Made by a program: the position numbers and the translations under genes. DNA of 64,000 bases from Parafrankia discariae. GTDB lineage: Bacteria; Actinomycetota; Actinomycetes; Frankiales; Frankiaceae. Positions 29,331 through 39,654 of this stretch are shown in pieces. The DNA is taken from the NCBI RefSeq assembly GCF_000373365.1, contig NZ_KB891102.1:265632-329631 (forward strand). The letters run 5' to 3'. The notes under the pieces are model-generated. The model ran no database searches. It had not been told where the DNA came from and worked only from the letters and a program-made list of their open reading frames with translations. How positions within the stretch are numbered: the stretch's first letter is position 1; each line of letters opens with the position of its first letter.

Positions 29331-29938
29331 TTGACCGACGTCCGAATCGTGCGGTGGTCACCGGCCCGGATGCGGGCCCGGCTCGACGATGTCATCGCCG
29401 TCTACAAGGCCGCGTTCCTCGACCACCACGAGGACGACCCGGTGCGCGCCGCCCGGGACAGGGCGACGCACGCCCGCCGCCACTTCGACCGCCGTGACCT
29501 GCGCGCCGTCGCCGCGGTCACCCCGGACGACGAGCTGGTCGGCATGACGTACGGCCTGCCCGGCAAGAACGGCCAGTGGTGGCACGACGTCGTCGCCGGC
29601 GCGCTCGCGGAGAGCACCGCGGCGCACTGGCTCGCCGACTGTCTCGAGGTCGTCGAGCTGCACGTGCTGCCCGGCTACCAGGGCCACGGCATCGGCCGTG
29701 ACCTGCTGCGGGAGCTGCTGCGGGACGCACCGCACCGCACCGCGGCGCTCTCCGCGCTCGAGCTGCCCGGCAGCCGGGCGCGCCGGCTGTACGCCAGCGA
29801 GGGTTTCGTGCCCCTGCTGTCGCACTTCCAGTTCCCCGGCAGCGGCACCGAGTACGCCGTGCTCGGCAAGGAACTGCCCGGGCGGGATGACGGCGACCCG
29901 CCGCGGCCCGCTCCGGCGAGCCGGCCCGCCCGGGTGCC

Positions 29939-29942
<4 letters not shown>
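29331..29942 (+). CDS. GNAT-family N-acetyltransferase
   Basis: About 203 aa. The acetyl-CoA-binding motif is clear in VVELHVLPGYQGHGIGRDLLRELL (about 106-129, Q-x-x-G-x-G pattern), followed by ALSALELPGSRARRLYASEGFVPLLSHFQF. TTG 29331 (or the adjacent TTG 29328) is chosen because AGGAGG lies 8 nt upstream; longer frames lack this. The stop overlaps the cruF GTG (GTGA), so it is in the carotenoid operon. Acceptor substrate unknown; it might modify the carotenoid glycoside or have an unrelated role. Confidence 0.85.
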
Positions 29943-30939
<997 letters not shown>

Positions 30940-30943
<4 letters not shown>

Positions 30944-32301
30944 GCGGGCGCGGACTGGCGACGGCACTGGTGCGCTCCGGCGCGGCCGGAGCCGTCGCCG
31001 TCGCCGCGCACACGGCGGTGAACGCGGCGCTGTTGCGCGTCCCGGTGCCGGCCGTCCCGGTGTGGGAGCGGGTCAGCGTGATCCTGCCCGTGCGGGACGA
31101 GGCGGCGCGGGTACGCACCTGTGTGACGGCCCTGCTCGGCTCCCGGGACGTCGCCGACCTCGAGGTGATCGCCTACGACGACGGCTCGACGGACGGCACG
31201 GGTCGGATCCTGCGCCGGCTCGCCGAGCGGGACGGACGCCTGCGGGTCCTGACCGGGCCGGAGCCGCCGGCCGGCTGGCTGGGCAAGCCGCACGCCTGCG
31301 CCCGGGCGGCGGGCCAGGCCACCGGCACCGTGCTGGTCTTCGTCGACGCCGACGTCACGCTCGCCCCGGACGGCCTCGCCCGGGCCGTGGGCCTGCTGCG
31401 CGGATCGGGCCTGGACCTCGTCTCGCCCTACCCGCGGCAGGTCGCCGTCGGGGCGGTCGAACGGCTCGTGCAGCCGCTGTTGCAGTGGTCGTGGCTGGCG
31501 CTGCTCCCGCTGCGGGCCGCGGAGCGTTCCGCCCGCCCGTCGCTGGCCGCGGCCAACGGCCAGTTCCTCTGCGTGGACGCCGCGGCCTACCGCCGGGCCG
31601 GCGGGCACGACGCGGTCCGCGGGGCCGTCCTGGACGACATCGAGCTGCTGCGCGCGGTGAAGCGTTCCGGCGGGCGCGGTGTGGTCGCCGACGGCACCGA
31701 GCTGGCCGTCACCTGGATGTACGACGGCTGGCAGCCGCTGCGTGACGGCTACGCGAAGTCGCTGTGGGCCGCGGGCGGCACCCCGGCGGCGAGCCTCGGG
31801 CAGCTGGGGGTACTCGGCTGGCTCTTCGTCGGCCCGGCGGTCGCCGCGGCGCGCGGGTCACGCGCCGGGCTCGTCGGCCTGCTGGCCGGCACGGCGAGCC
31901 GGCTGATCGCGGCCCGGCGCACCGGCGGCCGCGCCTGGCCGGACGCGGCGGCCCACCCGGTCTCCGTCTGCCTGCTCGGCTACCTGACGGCGCTGTCGTG
32001 GTGGCGGCACCGGCACGGCACCATCCGCTGGAAGGGCCGCGCGCTGACCGGACCACCGGCCGGGAACGGACCATCGGGCTGGAACGGGCCACCGGCCGGG
32101 AACGGACGACCGCGCATAGGCTCGCAACCGTGGCGACGGTCGTCGTGGTCGGGGCGGGCGTCGGCGGGCTGGCGGCCGCCGCTCGGCTCGCCGCCGCCGG
32201 GCACCGGGTCACCGTCTGCGAGGCGGCGGAGCGGATCGGCGGGAAGCTCGGCTGGTATGAACGCGACGGCTACGGGTTCGACACCGGCCCGTCCCTGCTG
32301 A
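30940..32301 (+). CDS. cruG: Family-2 glycosyltransferase, CruG-like carotenoid glycosyltransferase
   Basis: Attaches sugar to the 1-hydroxyl of acyclic carotenoids in cruF-cruG clusters. About 453 aa as read. GT-A motifs: VSVILPVRDEAARVRTCV, YDDGSTDGTGRIL, LVFVDADVTLAPDGL (metal-binding DxD), NGQFLCVDAAAYRRAGGHDAV and VLDDIELLRAVKRSG, then C-terminal hydrophobic segments. GTG 30940 overlaps the cruF stop. Homology appears to end near GTIRWKGRAL (about 32040); the remaining about 85 residues are low-complexity, include an 18-bp repeat tract, and overlap the next gene by 172 nt in another frame. A frame change near 32050-32115 would give a stop just before crtD, so the true C-terminus may be shorter. 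Confidence 0.83.
32050..32103 (+). repeat. Three tandem 18-bp repeats at the cruG 3' end
   Basis: Three copies of an 18-bp unit of the form GGACCACCGGCCGGGAAC (middle copy diverged) encode G-P-P-A-G-N-like units. They mark the place where cruG homology fades. Confidence 0.8.
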
Positions 32302-33701
32302 CGATGCCCGAGGTGTTCGAGGAACTGTTCGCCGCCACCGGCGGGCCGCTCGGCGGGCAGCTCACGCTGCGCCGTCTCGACCCGATCGCCGCCTACCGGT
32401 TCGCCGACGGCACGACGGTGAACGCGCACGCCGACGACACCGCGTTCCACGCCGAGCTGGACGCGAAGCTGGGCGCCGGGGCCGGCGCCCAGTGGCGGCG
32501 CCTCGACGAGCGCGCCCGCCGGGTCTGGGCGGTGTCCGAACAGCCCTTCCTGCGCAGCCCGGTCTCGGCCGCGGCGTTGGCGCGGACCGCCGCGCGCCGC
32601 CCGCTGGGGCTGGCCACCGTCGCGCCCGGCACCACCCTGCGTGGCCTCGGGCGGCGTCACCTCACCGATCCGCGGCTGCGCGTGATGCTGGACCGGTACG
32701 CGACCTACACCGGCTCGGATCCGCGCCGGGCTCCGGCCGCGCTGGTCACGGTCCCGCACGCGGAGCGCCGGTTCGGCGGCTGGTACGTCCCGGGCGGGCT
32801 GCGGCTGCTCGGGCAGGCGATCGCCGGGCGGGCGACCGAACACGGCGCGGTGATCCGCACCGGCGCGCCGGTCGCGCGGATCACCCGCGCGCCCGGCGGG
32901 CGGGTGGACGGCGTCCGGCTGGCCGACGGGACACTGCTGGCGGCCGACCTGGTCGTGTCCGACGTCGACGCGGCCCGGCTCTACGACGGCGCGCCGCCCG
33001 CGGCGCCCGGGCGGGCCGGGCCGCGGCCGCTCGTCGACCACCCGGCCAGCCGGCGGCGGATCCGGCGGCTGGCGCCGTCGCTGTCCGGCTTCGTCCTGCT
33101 GCTGGCGCTGTGCGGGCGGACACCGGGCCTGGCCCACCACACCGTGCTGTTCCCCGCCGACTACGACGCCGAGTTCGACGCGGTCTTCGGCGGCCGGCTG
33201 GCCTGGGATCCGACCGTCTACATCGCCGCGCCGGACGACCCGGCGACCGCCCCGCCGGGCGACGAGGCGTGGTTCGTCCTGGTGAACGCCAGCCCGCACA
33301 CCGCCGCCGCCGGTCCCGGGTCCGGGACCGGCGGCTCCGATTCCGGTGGCTCCGATTCCGGGCCGCGTGGTCCCGGTGTGGACTGGGACCGGCCCGGGCT
33401 CGCCGACGCCTACGCCCACCGCGTCCTCGAGGTGCTCGCCGCGCGGGGGCTCGACGTCCGCGCCCGGGTGCGCTGGTACCGGACGATCTCGCCGGCCGAC
33501 CTCGCCCGCGCGACCGGCTCCGTGGGCGGCTCGATCTACGGCGTGTCCTCCAACGGGCCGCGGTCGGCGTTCCTGCGCCCGCGCAACCGCTCGCCGGTAC
33601 CCGGGTTGTTCCTGGTCGGCGGCTCGGCCCACCCGGGCGGCGGGCTGCCGCTGGTCACGCTCTCCGCGAAGATCGTCGCCGAGCTCATCGGCCCGGCCTG
33701 A
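32130..33701 (+). CDS. CrtI-family carotenoid desaturase, probable CrtD-type (1-hydroxy-carotenoid 3,4-desaturase)
   Basis: About 523 aa FAD-dependent desaturase. N-terminal dinucleotide motif VVVVGAGVGGLAAAARLAAAGHRVTVCEAAERIGGKLG, DTGPSLLTMPEVFEEL, and C-terminal FAD motif RSPVPGLFLVGGSAHPGGGLPLVTLSAKIVAELI, all typical of CrtI/CrtD. A Gly/Ser insert (GSGTGGSDSGGSDSG, about 395-410) is extra. GTG 32130 is chosen because the Rossmann strand begins immediately. Placement next to cruF-cruG, with a second CrtI homologue elsewhere in the window, suggests the CrtD role; sequence alone does not fix which bond is desaturated. Converges with the next gene with a 17-nt overlap. Confidence 0.82.
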   Translation: MATVVVVGAGVGGLAAAARLAAAGHRVTVCEAAERIGGKLGWYERDGYGFDTGPSLLTMPEVFEELFAATGGPLGGQLTLRRLDPIAAYRFADGTTVNAHADDTAFHAELDAKLGAGAGAQWRRLDERARRVWAVSEQPFLRSPVSAAALARTAARRPLGLATVAPGTTLRGLGRRHLTDPRLRVMLDRYATYTGSDPRRAPAALVTVPHAERRFGGWYVPGGLRLLGQAIAGRATEHGAVIRTGAPVARITRAPGGRVDGVRLADGTLLAADLVVSDVDAARLYDGAPPAAPGRAGPRPLVDHPASRRRIRRLAPSLSGFVLLLALCGRTPGLAHHTVLFPADYDAEFDAVFGGRLAWDPTVYIAAPDDPATAPPGDEAWFVLVNASPHTAAAGPGSGTGGSDSGGSDSGPRGPGVDWDRPGLADAYAHRVLEVLAARGLDVRARVRWYRTISPADLARATGSVGGSIYGVSSNGPRSAFLRPRNRSPVPGLFLVGGSAHPGGGLPLVTLSAKIVAELIGPA

Positions 33702-34389
33702 CCCCGCCGTCCGCCGACAACGCCGCCCGGACCGAGGCGAGGTACTGGACGAGCCCGACGGCGCACACCGCCAGCGTGGCCGCCGCGGTGACCGTGGCCA
33801 CCGCGGCCGCGTGCGCCGGGACGGTCCCGGCCAGCGCGAGGCCCACGGCCGCCAGAATGATCCTGGTCGGCCGCTCCCCCACCGTCACGGTGCCGATCTC
33901 GCCGTGCCCGGCGCCGGCCGCGCGGGCCCGCACGTACTCGAGCATCATCATCGCGCCGCCCGCCGACACGACGAGCGCGACCGGGGCCCCGACCAGCCAC
34001 AGCGCGAGCAGGTAACCGGCGTCGCAGACCCGGTCGGCGGCCGAGTCGAGCACGTAGCCCCAGCTCGTCACCCGCGCGCGCAGCACGGCGACCGCGCCGT
34101 CGAGGTTGTCCAGCAGGCCGCCGGCCACGACGACGAGTGGGCAGACCAGCACCCAACGGCCTCCCGCCCAGGCGGCGGGAATCACAGGTGCGGTGGCGGC
34201 CACCGTCGCCGCCGTCACCGCGCCCGGGCTGACGCCGGCCACGGCCAACGGCCTGGCCAGGCGATACACCAGATCAAGCCAGATCCGGATCAGGCGCGCG
34301 CCGCTTCGAGGGTCGTAGCCGCCGTGTAGCGCGGCCCATTCGACCAGGTAGGTGTCTCGATCGGGTATCGGGGTGCGCACGCCGTCCAT
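33685..34389 (-). CDS. CDP-alcohol phosphatidyltransferase family membrane protein
   Basis: About 234 aa, around six hydrophobic segments. The catalytic CDP-OH-P signature is present as DNLDGAVAVLRA followed by SWGYVLDSAADRVCD, fitting D-x2-DG-x2-A ... G-x3-D-x3-D. These enzymes exchange the CMP of a CDP-lipid for an alcohol such as inositol phosphate or glycerol phosphate. ATG 34389 is preferred; an upstream start would overlap the divergent small gene. No clear ribosome-binding site, possibly leaderless. The specific alcohol is not predictable. The 3' end overlaps crtD by 17 nt tail to tail. Confidence 0.85.
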   Translation of the reverse strand: MDGVRTPIPDRDTYLVEWAALHGGYDPRSGARLIRIWLDLVYRLARPLAVAGVSPGAVTAATVAATAPVIPAAWAGGRWVLVCPLVVVAGGLLDNLDGAVAVLRARVTSWGYVLDSAADRVCDAGYLLALWLVGAPVALVVSAGGAMMMLEYVRARAAGAGHGEIGTVTVGERPTRIILAAVGLALAGTVPAHAAAVATVTAAATLAVCAVGLVQYLASVRAALSADGGVRPGR

Positions 34390-34402
34390 CGTGCCCGCGC
34401 CG

Positions 34403-34408
34403 TAGAGT
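34403..34408 (+). promoter_or_regulatory. -10 element of a leaderless transcript
   Basis: TAGAGT (TAnnnT type) ends 6 nt before GTG 34415, and no Shine-Dalgarno is present. That spacing places the transcription start at or next to the start codon, the usual leaderless arrangement in Actinobacteria. Confidence 0.5.
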
Positions 34409-34414
34409 TCCGTC

Positions 34415-34666
34415 GTGGTATCCGACCAGCCGACCGGTGTCGTCGAGTCCATCGAGGACCTTGACCCCGATCACGTTTTCAGCGCGCACCGTGACCAGGT
34501 GATACTGGCCGTGCGCATAACCCCGGTCTTCAACACTCTCGATCTCGGTCTGGTGACCGCCGTGATCGACGCGGCGAACCACGCGGGATTCGCGCTGGTG
34601 CGGGAACAGACTTTCCGCGACGAATGGCTACTCTGCGTCTTCGATGCCTACGAGGAACAGGACTGA
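34415..34666 (+). CDS. Small conserved-looking hypothetical protein
   Basis: 83 aa, acidic, with compact alternating helix and strand: VVESIEDLDPDHVFSAHRDQVILAVRITPVFNTLDLGLVTAVIDAANHAGFALVREQTFRDEWLLCVFDAYEEQ. The composition is unlike a chance frame in GC-rich DNA and its codon third positions are GC-biased. It stands between the divergent CDP-alcohol transferase and convergent metF. No signal peptide or membrane segment. I do not recognise the family. GTG start supported by the -10-like TAGAGT 6 nt upstream. Confidence 0.7.
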   Translation: MVSDQPTGVVESIEDLDPDHVFSAHRDQVILAVRITPVFNTLDLGLVTAVIDAANHAGFALVREQTFRDEWLLCVFDAYEEQD

Positions 34667-34712
34667 ACCGCCACCGGCCGCGGCGGGATCGCCGACGGCC
34701 GCGGGCGGACCG

Positions 34713-35615
34713 TCAGCGACCGAGGGACTGGTAGATCTCGCGGGTCGCGCTGGAACGGTTCAGCGTGATGAAGTGCAGCCCCGGCGCGCCGCCGGCGAGC
34801 AGCCGTTCGGAGAGCTCGGTGGCGACCTCGATGCCTATCGCCCGGACCGCGGCGGGATCGTCCGCGACCTCGTGCAGCCGGGCCGCGAGATCGGCCGGGA
34901 AATCCGCGCCGGAAAGCTGCGCCATGCGCTCGATCTGGGCGACGTTGGTAACCGGCATCACACCCGGAATGATCGGTGCGTCACAGCCGAGCCGCCGTAC
35001 GCGTTCGACCAGCCGGAAATAGTCGTCGGCGCCGAAGAAGAACTGGGTGATGGCGAAGTCGGCGCCCGCGTCCAGCTTTCGCACCAGGAACCGCGCGTCG
35101 GTCTCCAGGTCCGGCGACCGCGGGTGTTTGTCCGGGAAGGCGGCGACGCCGACACAGAAATCCCCCAGGGAGCGGACCAGGCTCACCAGCTCGTCGGCGT
35201 ACTCCAGGCCTTCGGGATGGCGCACCCATTCCGCCTGCGGGTCACCGGGCGGATCACCCCGCAGGGCCAGCACGTTGCGCACTCCCGCGCCGGCGTAGCC
35301 GCCGATGACCCGCCGCAGCTCGCCCACCGAGTGGTTCACCGCGGTCAGGTGCCCGATGGGTGTCAGCGTGGTCTCGGTGGCGATGCGCTCGGTGACCCGG
35401 ATGGTTCCGTCCCGAGTGGAACCGCCGGCTCCGTAGGTCACCGACACGAAGGTCGGGTGCAGGGCCTCGATCTCACGCAGCGCGGTCCACAGCTGCCGCT
35501 CGCCCTCGGCCGTCCTCGGTGGGAAGAACTCGAAGGAGAAGGAGGTACGTCCGGAGGCCAGGCACTCGGCCACCGTTGGGGTCGACATCCGCGTCGTGCT
35601 CCCGACCGCCGTCAT
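34713..35615 (-). CDS. metF: 5,10-methylenetetrahydrofolate reductase
   Basis: Reduces methylene-THF to methyl-THF for methionine synthesis. About 300 aa, full length for the bacterial enzyme. FAD/folate barrel motifs are evident: [101 protein letters not shown] 35615 is listed; ATG 35588 ([13 protein letters not shown]) is an equally plausible start with GGGAG 10 nt upstream. Convergent with the small plus-strand gene; no methionine riboswitch is visible upstream. Confidence 0.95.
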   Translation of the reverse strand: MTAVGSTTRMSTPTVAECLASGRTSFSFEFFPPRTAEGERQLWTALREIEALHPTFVSVTYGAGGSTRDGTIRVTERIATETTLTPIGHLTAVNHSVGELRRVIGGYAGAGVRNVLALRGDPPGDPQAEWVRHPEGLEYADELVSLVRSLGDFCVGVAAFPDKHPRSPDLETDARFLVRKLDAGADFAITQFFFGADDYFRLVERVRRLGCDAPIIPGVMPVTNVAQIERMAQLSGADFPADLAARLHEVADDPAAVRAIGIEVATELSERLLAGGAPGLHFITLNRSSATREIYQSLGR

Positions 35616-35716
35616 GAGAGGGACCCTGTCATGCAGAAGAGAGTAATCCGGTGGGGTCCCGCCCCCGGACACGGCCATGCCGGGCCCACGACGGCCGGCG
35701 GGGCGCCGGATCGGCG

Positions 35717-36403
35717 CTAGATCCGGACCGGGCCGCGCGGTGAGGCGGACCTGATCCTGATCCTGCCGGTGACGCTGCGGGCCAGCACCCGGCGCGCGGC
35801 TCCCGGCACGCTCGCCAGGTCGACGACGGCGGACTGCGGGTTTCCGGCCTCCGCCTCGACCGCGTACTCCCCCTCGGGCAGCACGAGGGTCACCATGCCG
35901 TCCTCGCTGACCGCGGACAGGTCCTCCGGCGGGCCGTCGAAGTGCAGGTTGACGTCACCGGTGCGGCTGCGGGCGCTGACCCGCCCGCCGGAGAGCTCCC
36001 GCCCGGTGATGCCGCCGCCCTCGGTGACCAGCACCAGGTCACCGGCGGAGCCCCAGAGGGTGATCTCCCCCAGCCGGACCTCGGCCCGGGCCTTCGTCCC
36101 GCGCGGCAGCTTCAGCCGGGCCAGCGCCTCGCTCGTCCGGCCGTCGATCCGCAGCACACCGCCCGAGCGGGTCATGGTCGGCCGTGCCCGCCCGGGCCGG
36201 CGGCGCGCGAGGATCTCGACGGCGACGTCCGACCGGTCGTACTCGCCGATCTCGACCCGGCCGGCGGCGAGCCGGACCTCCACGGACGTCACCTCGTCGA
36301 CCGTGCGCTCGAGCCGTTCCGGGGGCATCCGGAGCAGGACGAGAGCGCTGCCGGTCACCACCAGCAGCGCGACGCCGAGCGCGACGACGACGAGATCGGA
36401 CAC
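35717..36403 (-). CDS. DUF4097-like beta-repeat protein with N-terminal anchor
   Basis: 228 aa. An N-terminal hydrophobic segment ([20 protein letters not shown], about 5-24) is followed by a beta-helix-like region with short repeating strands: [93 protein letters not shown]. This fits the putative adhesin DUF4097/DUF2807 family. GTG 36403 has GGAGG 4-5 nt upstream. Probably extracytoplasmic. It follows an empty 372-nt region and precedes metF on the same strand by 101 nt, so co-transcription is possible. Confidence 0.65.
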   Translation of the reverse strand: MSDLVVVALGVALLVVTGSALVLLRMPPERLERTVDEVTSVEVRLAAGRVEIGEYDRSDVAVEILARRRPGRARPTMTRSGGVLRIDGRTSEALARLKLPRGTKARAEVRLGEITLWGSAGDLVLVTEGGGITGRELSGGRVSARSRTGDVNLHFDGPPEDLSAVSEDGMVTLVLPEGEYAVEAEAGNPQSAVVDLASVPGAARRVLARSVTGRIRIRSASPRGPVRI

Positions 36404-36775
36404 GACACCTCCGCACGACCGCGGTACGACCGTTGTACGGCCGCCACCCGGCCTCGGTACGCGGCGACCCCACCGGGTCGCCGATCAGGACGGTCGAACG
36501 CTACCCGCTGCCACCGACACCGGGCCGCGGACCGAGGCCCCCGCCCCGGTGAGATGTTCGGCGCACGGCCGCCCGGGCCCGGGCCGACGGATGCTCCGGG
36601 AGGCGGTCCAGCGCGCGCGGCGCGCGGCGGCCACCGGCCCGGCACCCGGCTGCCCCACCGAGGTGGCCCCACCGACGAGGCCGCGGCGGCGGGCGGACCG
36701 CGGACCCGGCCGGGCCTGGTGAGACGGTGACCACCCGCCCGATGGACGGCCGGGCGGGTGCAGAAAGGATCTCCG
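36404..36775. other. Divergent region between the DUF4097 gene and crtI
   Basis: 372 nt without a convincing gene. It contains a 9-bp stem-loop just upstream of the crtI ribosome-binding site (36733-36759) and several GTAC-containing short repeats near 36424-36460 close to the DUF4097 start. No standard promoter is obvious. Confidence 0.55.
36733..36759 (+). promoter_or_regulatory. Stem-loop in the crtI leader
   Basis: Arms ACCCGCCCG and CGGGCGGGT pair perfectly around a 9-nt loop and end 6 nt before the AGGA ribosome-binding sequence. It could limit ribosome access, attenuate transcription, or be a protein operator. Confidence 0.4.
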
Positions 36776-38296
36776 ATGCGAACAGTGACCGGGCCGACGG
36801 ACCACGTCGTCATCGTCGGAGCCGGGCTGGGCGGACTGTCGGCCGCGCTCCGGCTGACCGGCGCGGGCCGGCGGGTCACCGTCCTGGAACGTGACGACGC
36901 CCCCGGCGGCCGGGCGGGGTCGCTGCGGCTGGGCGGCTACCGGTTCGACACCGGGCCGACCGTCCTCACCATGCCCGACCTGGTCGCGGACGCGCTCGAC
37001 TGCGTGGGCGAGGATCTCGACCGGTGGCTGCCGCTGCGCCGCCTCGACCCGATGTACCGGGCCCGCTTCGCGGACGGGTCCGAGCTGGACGTCCGGGCCG
37101 ACCCGGAGCACACCGAGCAGGGGGTGCGGGAGCTGTGCGGGCCGGCCGAGGCCGCCGGGTTCCGGGAGTTCACCCGGTTCGCGACCCGCATGTTCCAGGC
37201 GCAGATGCGTGACTTCATCGACGCCCAGGTCGACTCGCCGCTGGCCCTGCTGCGGCCCTCACTGGCCCGGATCACGGCGCTCGGCGGGTTCCGCCGCCTG
37301 GACACCGTGGTCGGACGGTACCTTCGCGACCCGCGGACCCGGCGACTGTTCTCCTTCCAGGCGATGTACGCCGGGCTCGACCCGCACGAGGCGCTCGCGC
37401 TGTACGCGGTGATCGCCTACATGGACTCGGTGGCCGGCGTCTTCCACGCCGACGGCGGCCCGCACGCGGTCGCCGCGGCCATGGCCGGGGCGGCGGCCCG
37501 GCACGGGGCCACCTTCCGCTACGGCACCGAGGTGAACCGGGTGGAGGTCCGCGGCGGGCGGGCGGTCGCCGTGCACACGACCGCCGGCGAGCGGGTGGCG
37601 GCGGACGTCGTGATCCTCAACCCGGACCTCCCGGTGGCCTACCGCGACCTGCTGCCCGCCTCCGCCGCCCCGCCGCGGCTGAACCGGCTGCGGTACTCGC
37701 CGTCCTGCTTCCTGCTGCTCGCCGGCGCCCGGGGCGCCCACCCGTCCGGGACGCACCACACGATCCACTTCGGCGGCGCGTGGCGGCGCACCTTCGACGA
37801 GATCATCCGGCGCGGGGAGCTGATGAGCGACCCGTCGTTCCTGGTCAGCACGCCGTCGGTCACCGAGCCCGCGGCCGCGCCGGACGGCGGGCACAGCTAC
37901 TACGTCCTGTTCCCCACCCCGAACCTGACCGCGCCACTGGACTGGTCGGTCCTCGGCCCGCGCTACCGCGACGAGGTCGTCGCCACCCTGGAACGCGCCG
38001 GCTACCCCGGGTTCGGGACGTCGATCGACGTCGAGCGGGTGACCACGCCCGCGGACTGGCGGGCGCGGGGGATGGCCGCCGGCGCCCCGTTCGCGGCGGC
38101 GCACACCTTCCGTCAGACCGGCCCGTTCCGGCCGTCCAACCTGGCGCCGGGACTGGCCAACGTGGTGTTCACCGGCAGCGGGACCCGGCCGGGGGTGGGA
38201 GTTCCGATGGTGCTGATATCGGGCCGGCTGGCCGCCGAGCGGGTTCTCGGCCGTGATCGCGGCTACCGCACGCGAGCACTGAGGGCTATTCCCTGA
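36776..38296 (+). CDS. crtI: Phytoene desaturase
   Basis: FAD-dependent desaturase that converts phytoene to lycopene or neurosporene. 506 aa, typical length. Rossmann motif VVIVGAGLGGLSAALRLTGAGRRVTVLERDDAPGGRAG at about 11-48, DTGPTVLTMPDLVADAL, FSFQAMYAGLDPHEALALYAVIAYMD, and the bacterial-type phytoene dehydrogenase signature near the C-terminus (NLAPGLANVVFTGSGTRPGVGVPMVLISGRLAAERV). ATG 36776 has AAAGGA with a 6-nt spacer. Compared with the other CrtI homologue (32130) this is closer to canonical CrtI. crtB lies 3.6 kb downstream on the same strand beyond the MoxR operon. Confidence 0.9.
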   Translation: MRTVTGPTDHVVIVGAGLGGLSAALRLTGAGRRVTVLERDDAPGGRAGSLRLGGYRFDTGPTVLTMPDLVADALDCVGEDLDRWLPLRRLDPMYRARFADGSELDVRADPEHTEQGVRELCGPAEAAGFREFTRFATRMFQAQMRDFIDAQVDSPLALLRPSLARITALGGFRRLDTVVGRYLRDPRTRRLFSFQAMYAGLDPHEALALYAVIAYMDSVAGVFHADGGPHAVAAAMAGAAARHGATFRYGTEVNRVEVRGGRAVAVHTTAGERVAADVVILNPDLPVAYRDLLPASAAPPRLNRLRYSPSCFLLLAGARGAHPSGTHHTIHFGGAWRRTFDEIIRRGELMSDPSFLVSTPSVTEPAAAPDGGHSYYVLFPTPNLTAPLDWSVLGPRYRDEVVATLERAGYPGFGTSIDVERVTTPADWRARGMAAGAPFAAAHTFRQTGPFRPSNLAPGLANVVFTGSGTRPGVGVPMVLISGRLAAERVLGRDRGYRTRALRAIP

Positions 38297-38311
38297 CGCC
38301 CCTTTGTGTCA

Positions 38312-38330
38312 GCGGGGTTTCGCGCCCCGG
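38312..38330 (+). terminator. Short hairpin after crtI
   Basis: CGGGG and CCCCG arms around a 7-nt loop lie 16 nt after the crtI stop and may end its transcript. There is no T-run, and the stem is short. Confidence 0.35.
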
Positions 38331-38448
38331 CGTTTCGGCACTGCATTAGGTGAGAACTTCCTGAAGGGTGTCTTAGAAGAGGCTTCCGACCACACTGTCC
38401 CGAGTCCGTTGGCACTCGATTCCGCACAGCGTCTGGGAGGATGGCGCC

Positions 38449-39654
38449 ATGAACGAGTGGACGACCGATCCCGGCGTGGCGGCACCCGGTGTCGAGGTCC
38501 GGGTGCCCGCCGGCTCGGGTGCGGCGGCCAGCCGTCCGGCCGAGCCCCCCGTGGTCGAGGCGGCCACCGACGCGGCCCTGCTCGAACGGGCGTTGTTCGA
38601 GGTCAAGAAGGTCATCGTCGGCCAGGATCACATGGTCGAGCGCATGCTCGTCGCGCTGCTGGCCCGGGGGCACTGCCTGTTGGAGGGCGTGCCCGGCGTC
38701 GCCAAGACGCTGGCCGTGCAGACCCTGGCGACGGTCGTCGGCGGCTCGTTCGTGCGGATCCAGTTCACCAGCGACCTCGTCCCCTCGGACATCATCGGAA
38801 CGAGGATCTTCCGCAGCAGCCGGGAGACATTCGACATCGAGCTCGGCCCGGTCTTCGCGAACTTCGTTCTCGCGGACGAGATCAACCGCGCGCCCGCGAA
38901 GGTTCAGTCGGCGCTGCTCGAGGTGATGTCGGAACGGCAGGTATCCCTCGGCGGGGTCACCCATAAGCTGCCTCGGCCCTTCCTGGTGCTGGCGACGCAG
39001 AACCCGATCGAGTCGGAGGGCGTCTACCCGCTGCCCGAGGCGCAGCGCGACCGGTTCCTGATGAAGGTCAACGTCCCGTACCCGACCGCGGCCGAGGAGC
39101 TCGAGATCGTCCGGCGGATGGGTGTGCGGCCGCCCACGGCCGAGCGCGTCCTCGAGCCGGAGTCCCTCATCAGGCTGCAGAACCGCGCGGACGACGTGTT
39201 CGTCCACCACGCGATCACCGAGTACGCCGTCCGCCTGGTGCTGGCGACCCGCTCCCCCGCCGACGTCGACCTGCCCGAGCTGGTCGGGCACCTCGCGTAC
39301 GGCGCGTCCCCCCGGGCCTCGCTCGGCCTCATCGCCGCGGCCCGGGCACTCGCCCTGCTCCGCGGCCGGGACTACGTCGTCCCCGACGACGTGTCCGCGG
39401 TCGCGCTCGACGTCCTGCCACACCGGCTGGTGCTCTCCTACGAGGCACTGGCCGAGGGGCTCACCGCCGAGGAGATCGCCGGGCGCGTCCTCGACGCGCT
39501 ACCGCCCCCCCAGGTCGCGCCCCGTCAGCAGGCCGGCGCCGACCGCGCCGGGCGCGGCGGGCACATCCCCCCACCGGTGACGCATTCCGGGCGCTGGCGC
39601 ACCGACCCACGCACCGGCTTCCCCGAGTACTTCGACGGCGGATCGCCCCGGTGA
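38449..39654 (+). CDS. MoxR-family AAA+ ATPase (second copy)
   Basis: 401 aa. Same family as the gene at 11365 but clearly divergent: Walker A LLEGVPGVAKTLAVQTL, Walker B VLADEINRAPAKVQSALLEVMSERQVSLGG, sensor LATQNPIESEGVYPLPEAQRDRFLMK. The N-terminal 35 residues and C-terminal 50 are low complexity. ATG 38449 has GGGAGGA 7 nt upstream. Its stop overlaps the DUF58 start (GTGA). Forms a MoxR-DUF58-VWA operon, the arrangement best known for MoxR systems; it sits between crtI and crtB, but no functional link to carotenoids is known. Confidence 0.93.
   Translation: MNEWTTDPGVAAPGVEVRVPAGSGAAASRPAEPPVVEAATDAALLERALFEVKKVIVGQDHMVERMLVALLARGHCLLEGVPGVAKTLAVQTLATVVGGSFVRIQFTSDLVPSDIIGTRIFRSSRETFDIELGPVFANFVLADEINRAPAKVQSALLEVMSERQVSLGGVTHKLPRPFLVLATQNPIESEGVYPLPEAQRDRFLMKVNVPYPTAAEELEIVRRMGVRPPTAERVLEPESLIRLQNRADDVFVHHAITEYAVRLVLATRSPADVDLPELVGHLAYGASPRASLGLIAAARALALLRGRDYVVPDDVSAVALDVLPHRLVLSYEALAEGLTAEEIAGRVLDALPPPQVAPRQQAGADRAGRGGHIPPPVTHSGRWRTDPRTGFPEYFDGGSPR

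Noticed and set aside
27032-29395. 787-codon minus-strand frame opposite the NAD-FAD fusion gene
   Set aside because: Composition of an antisense frame, no start signal or conserved motif.
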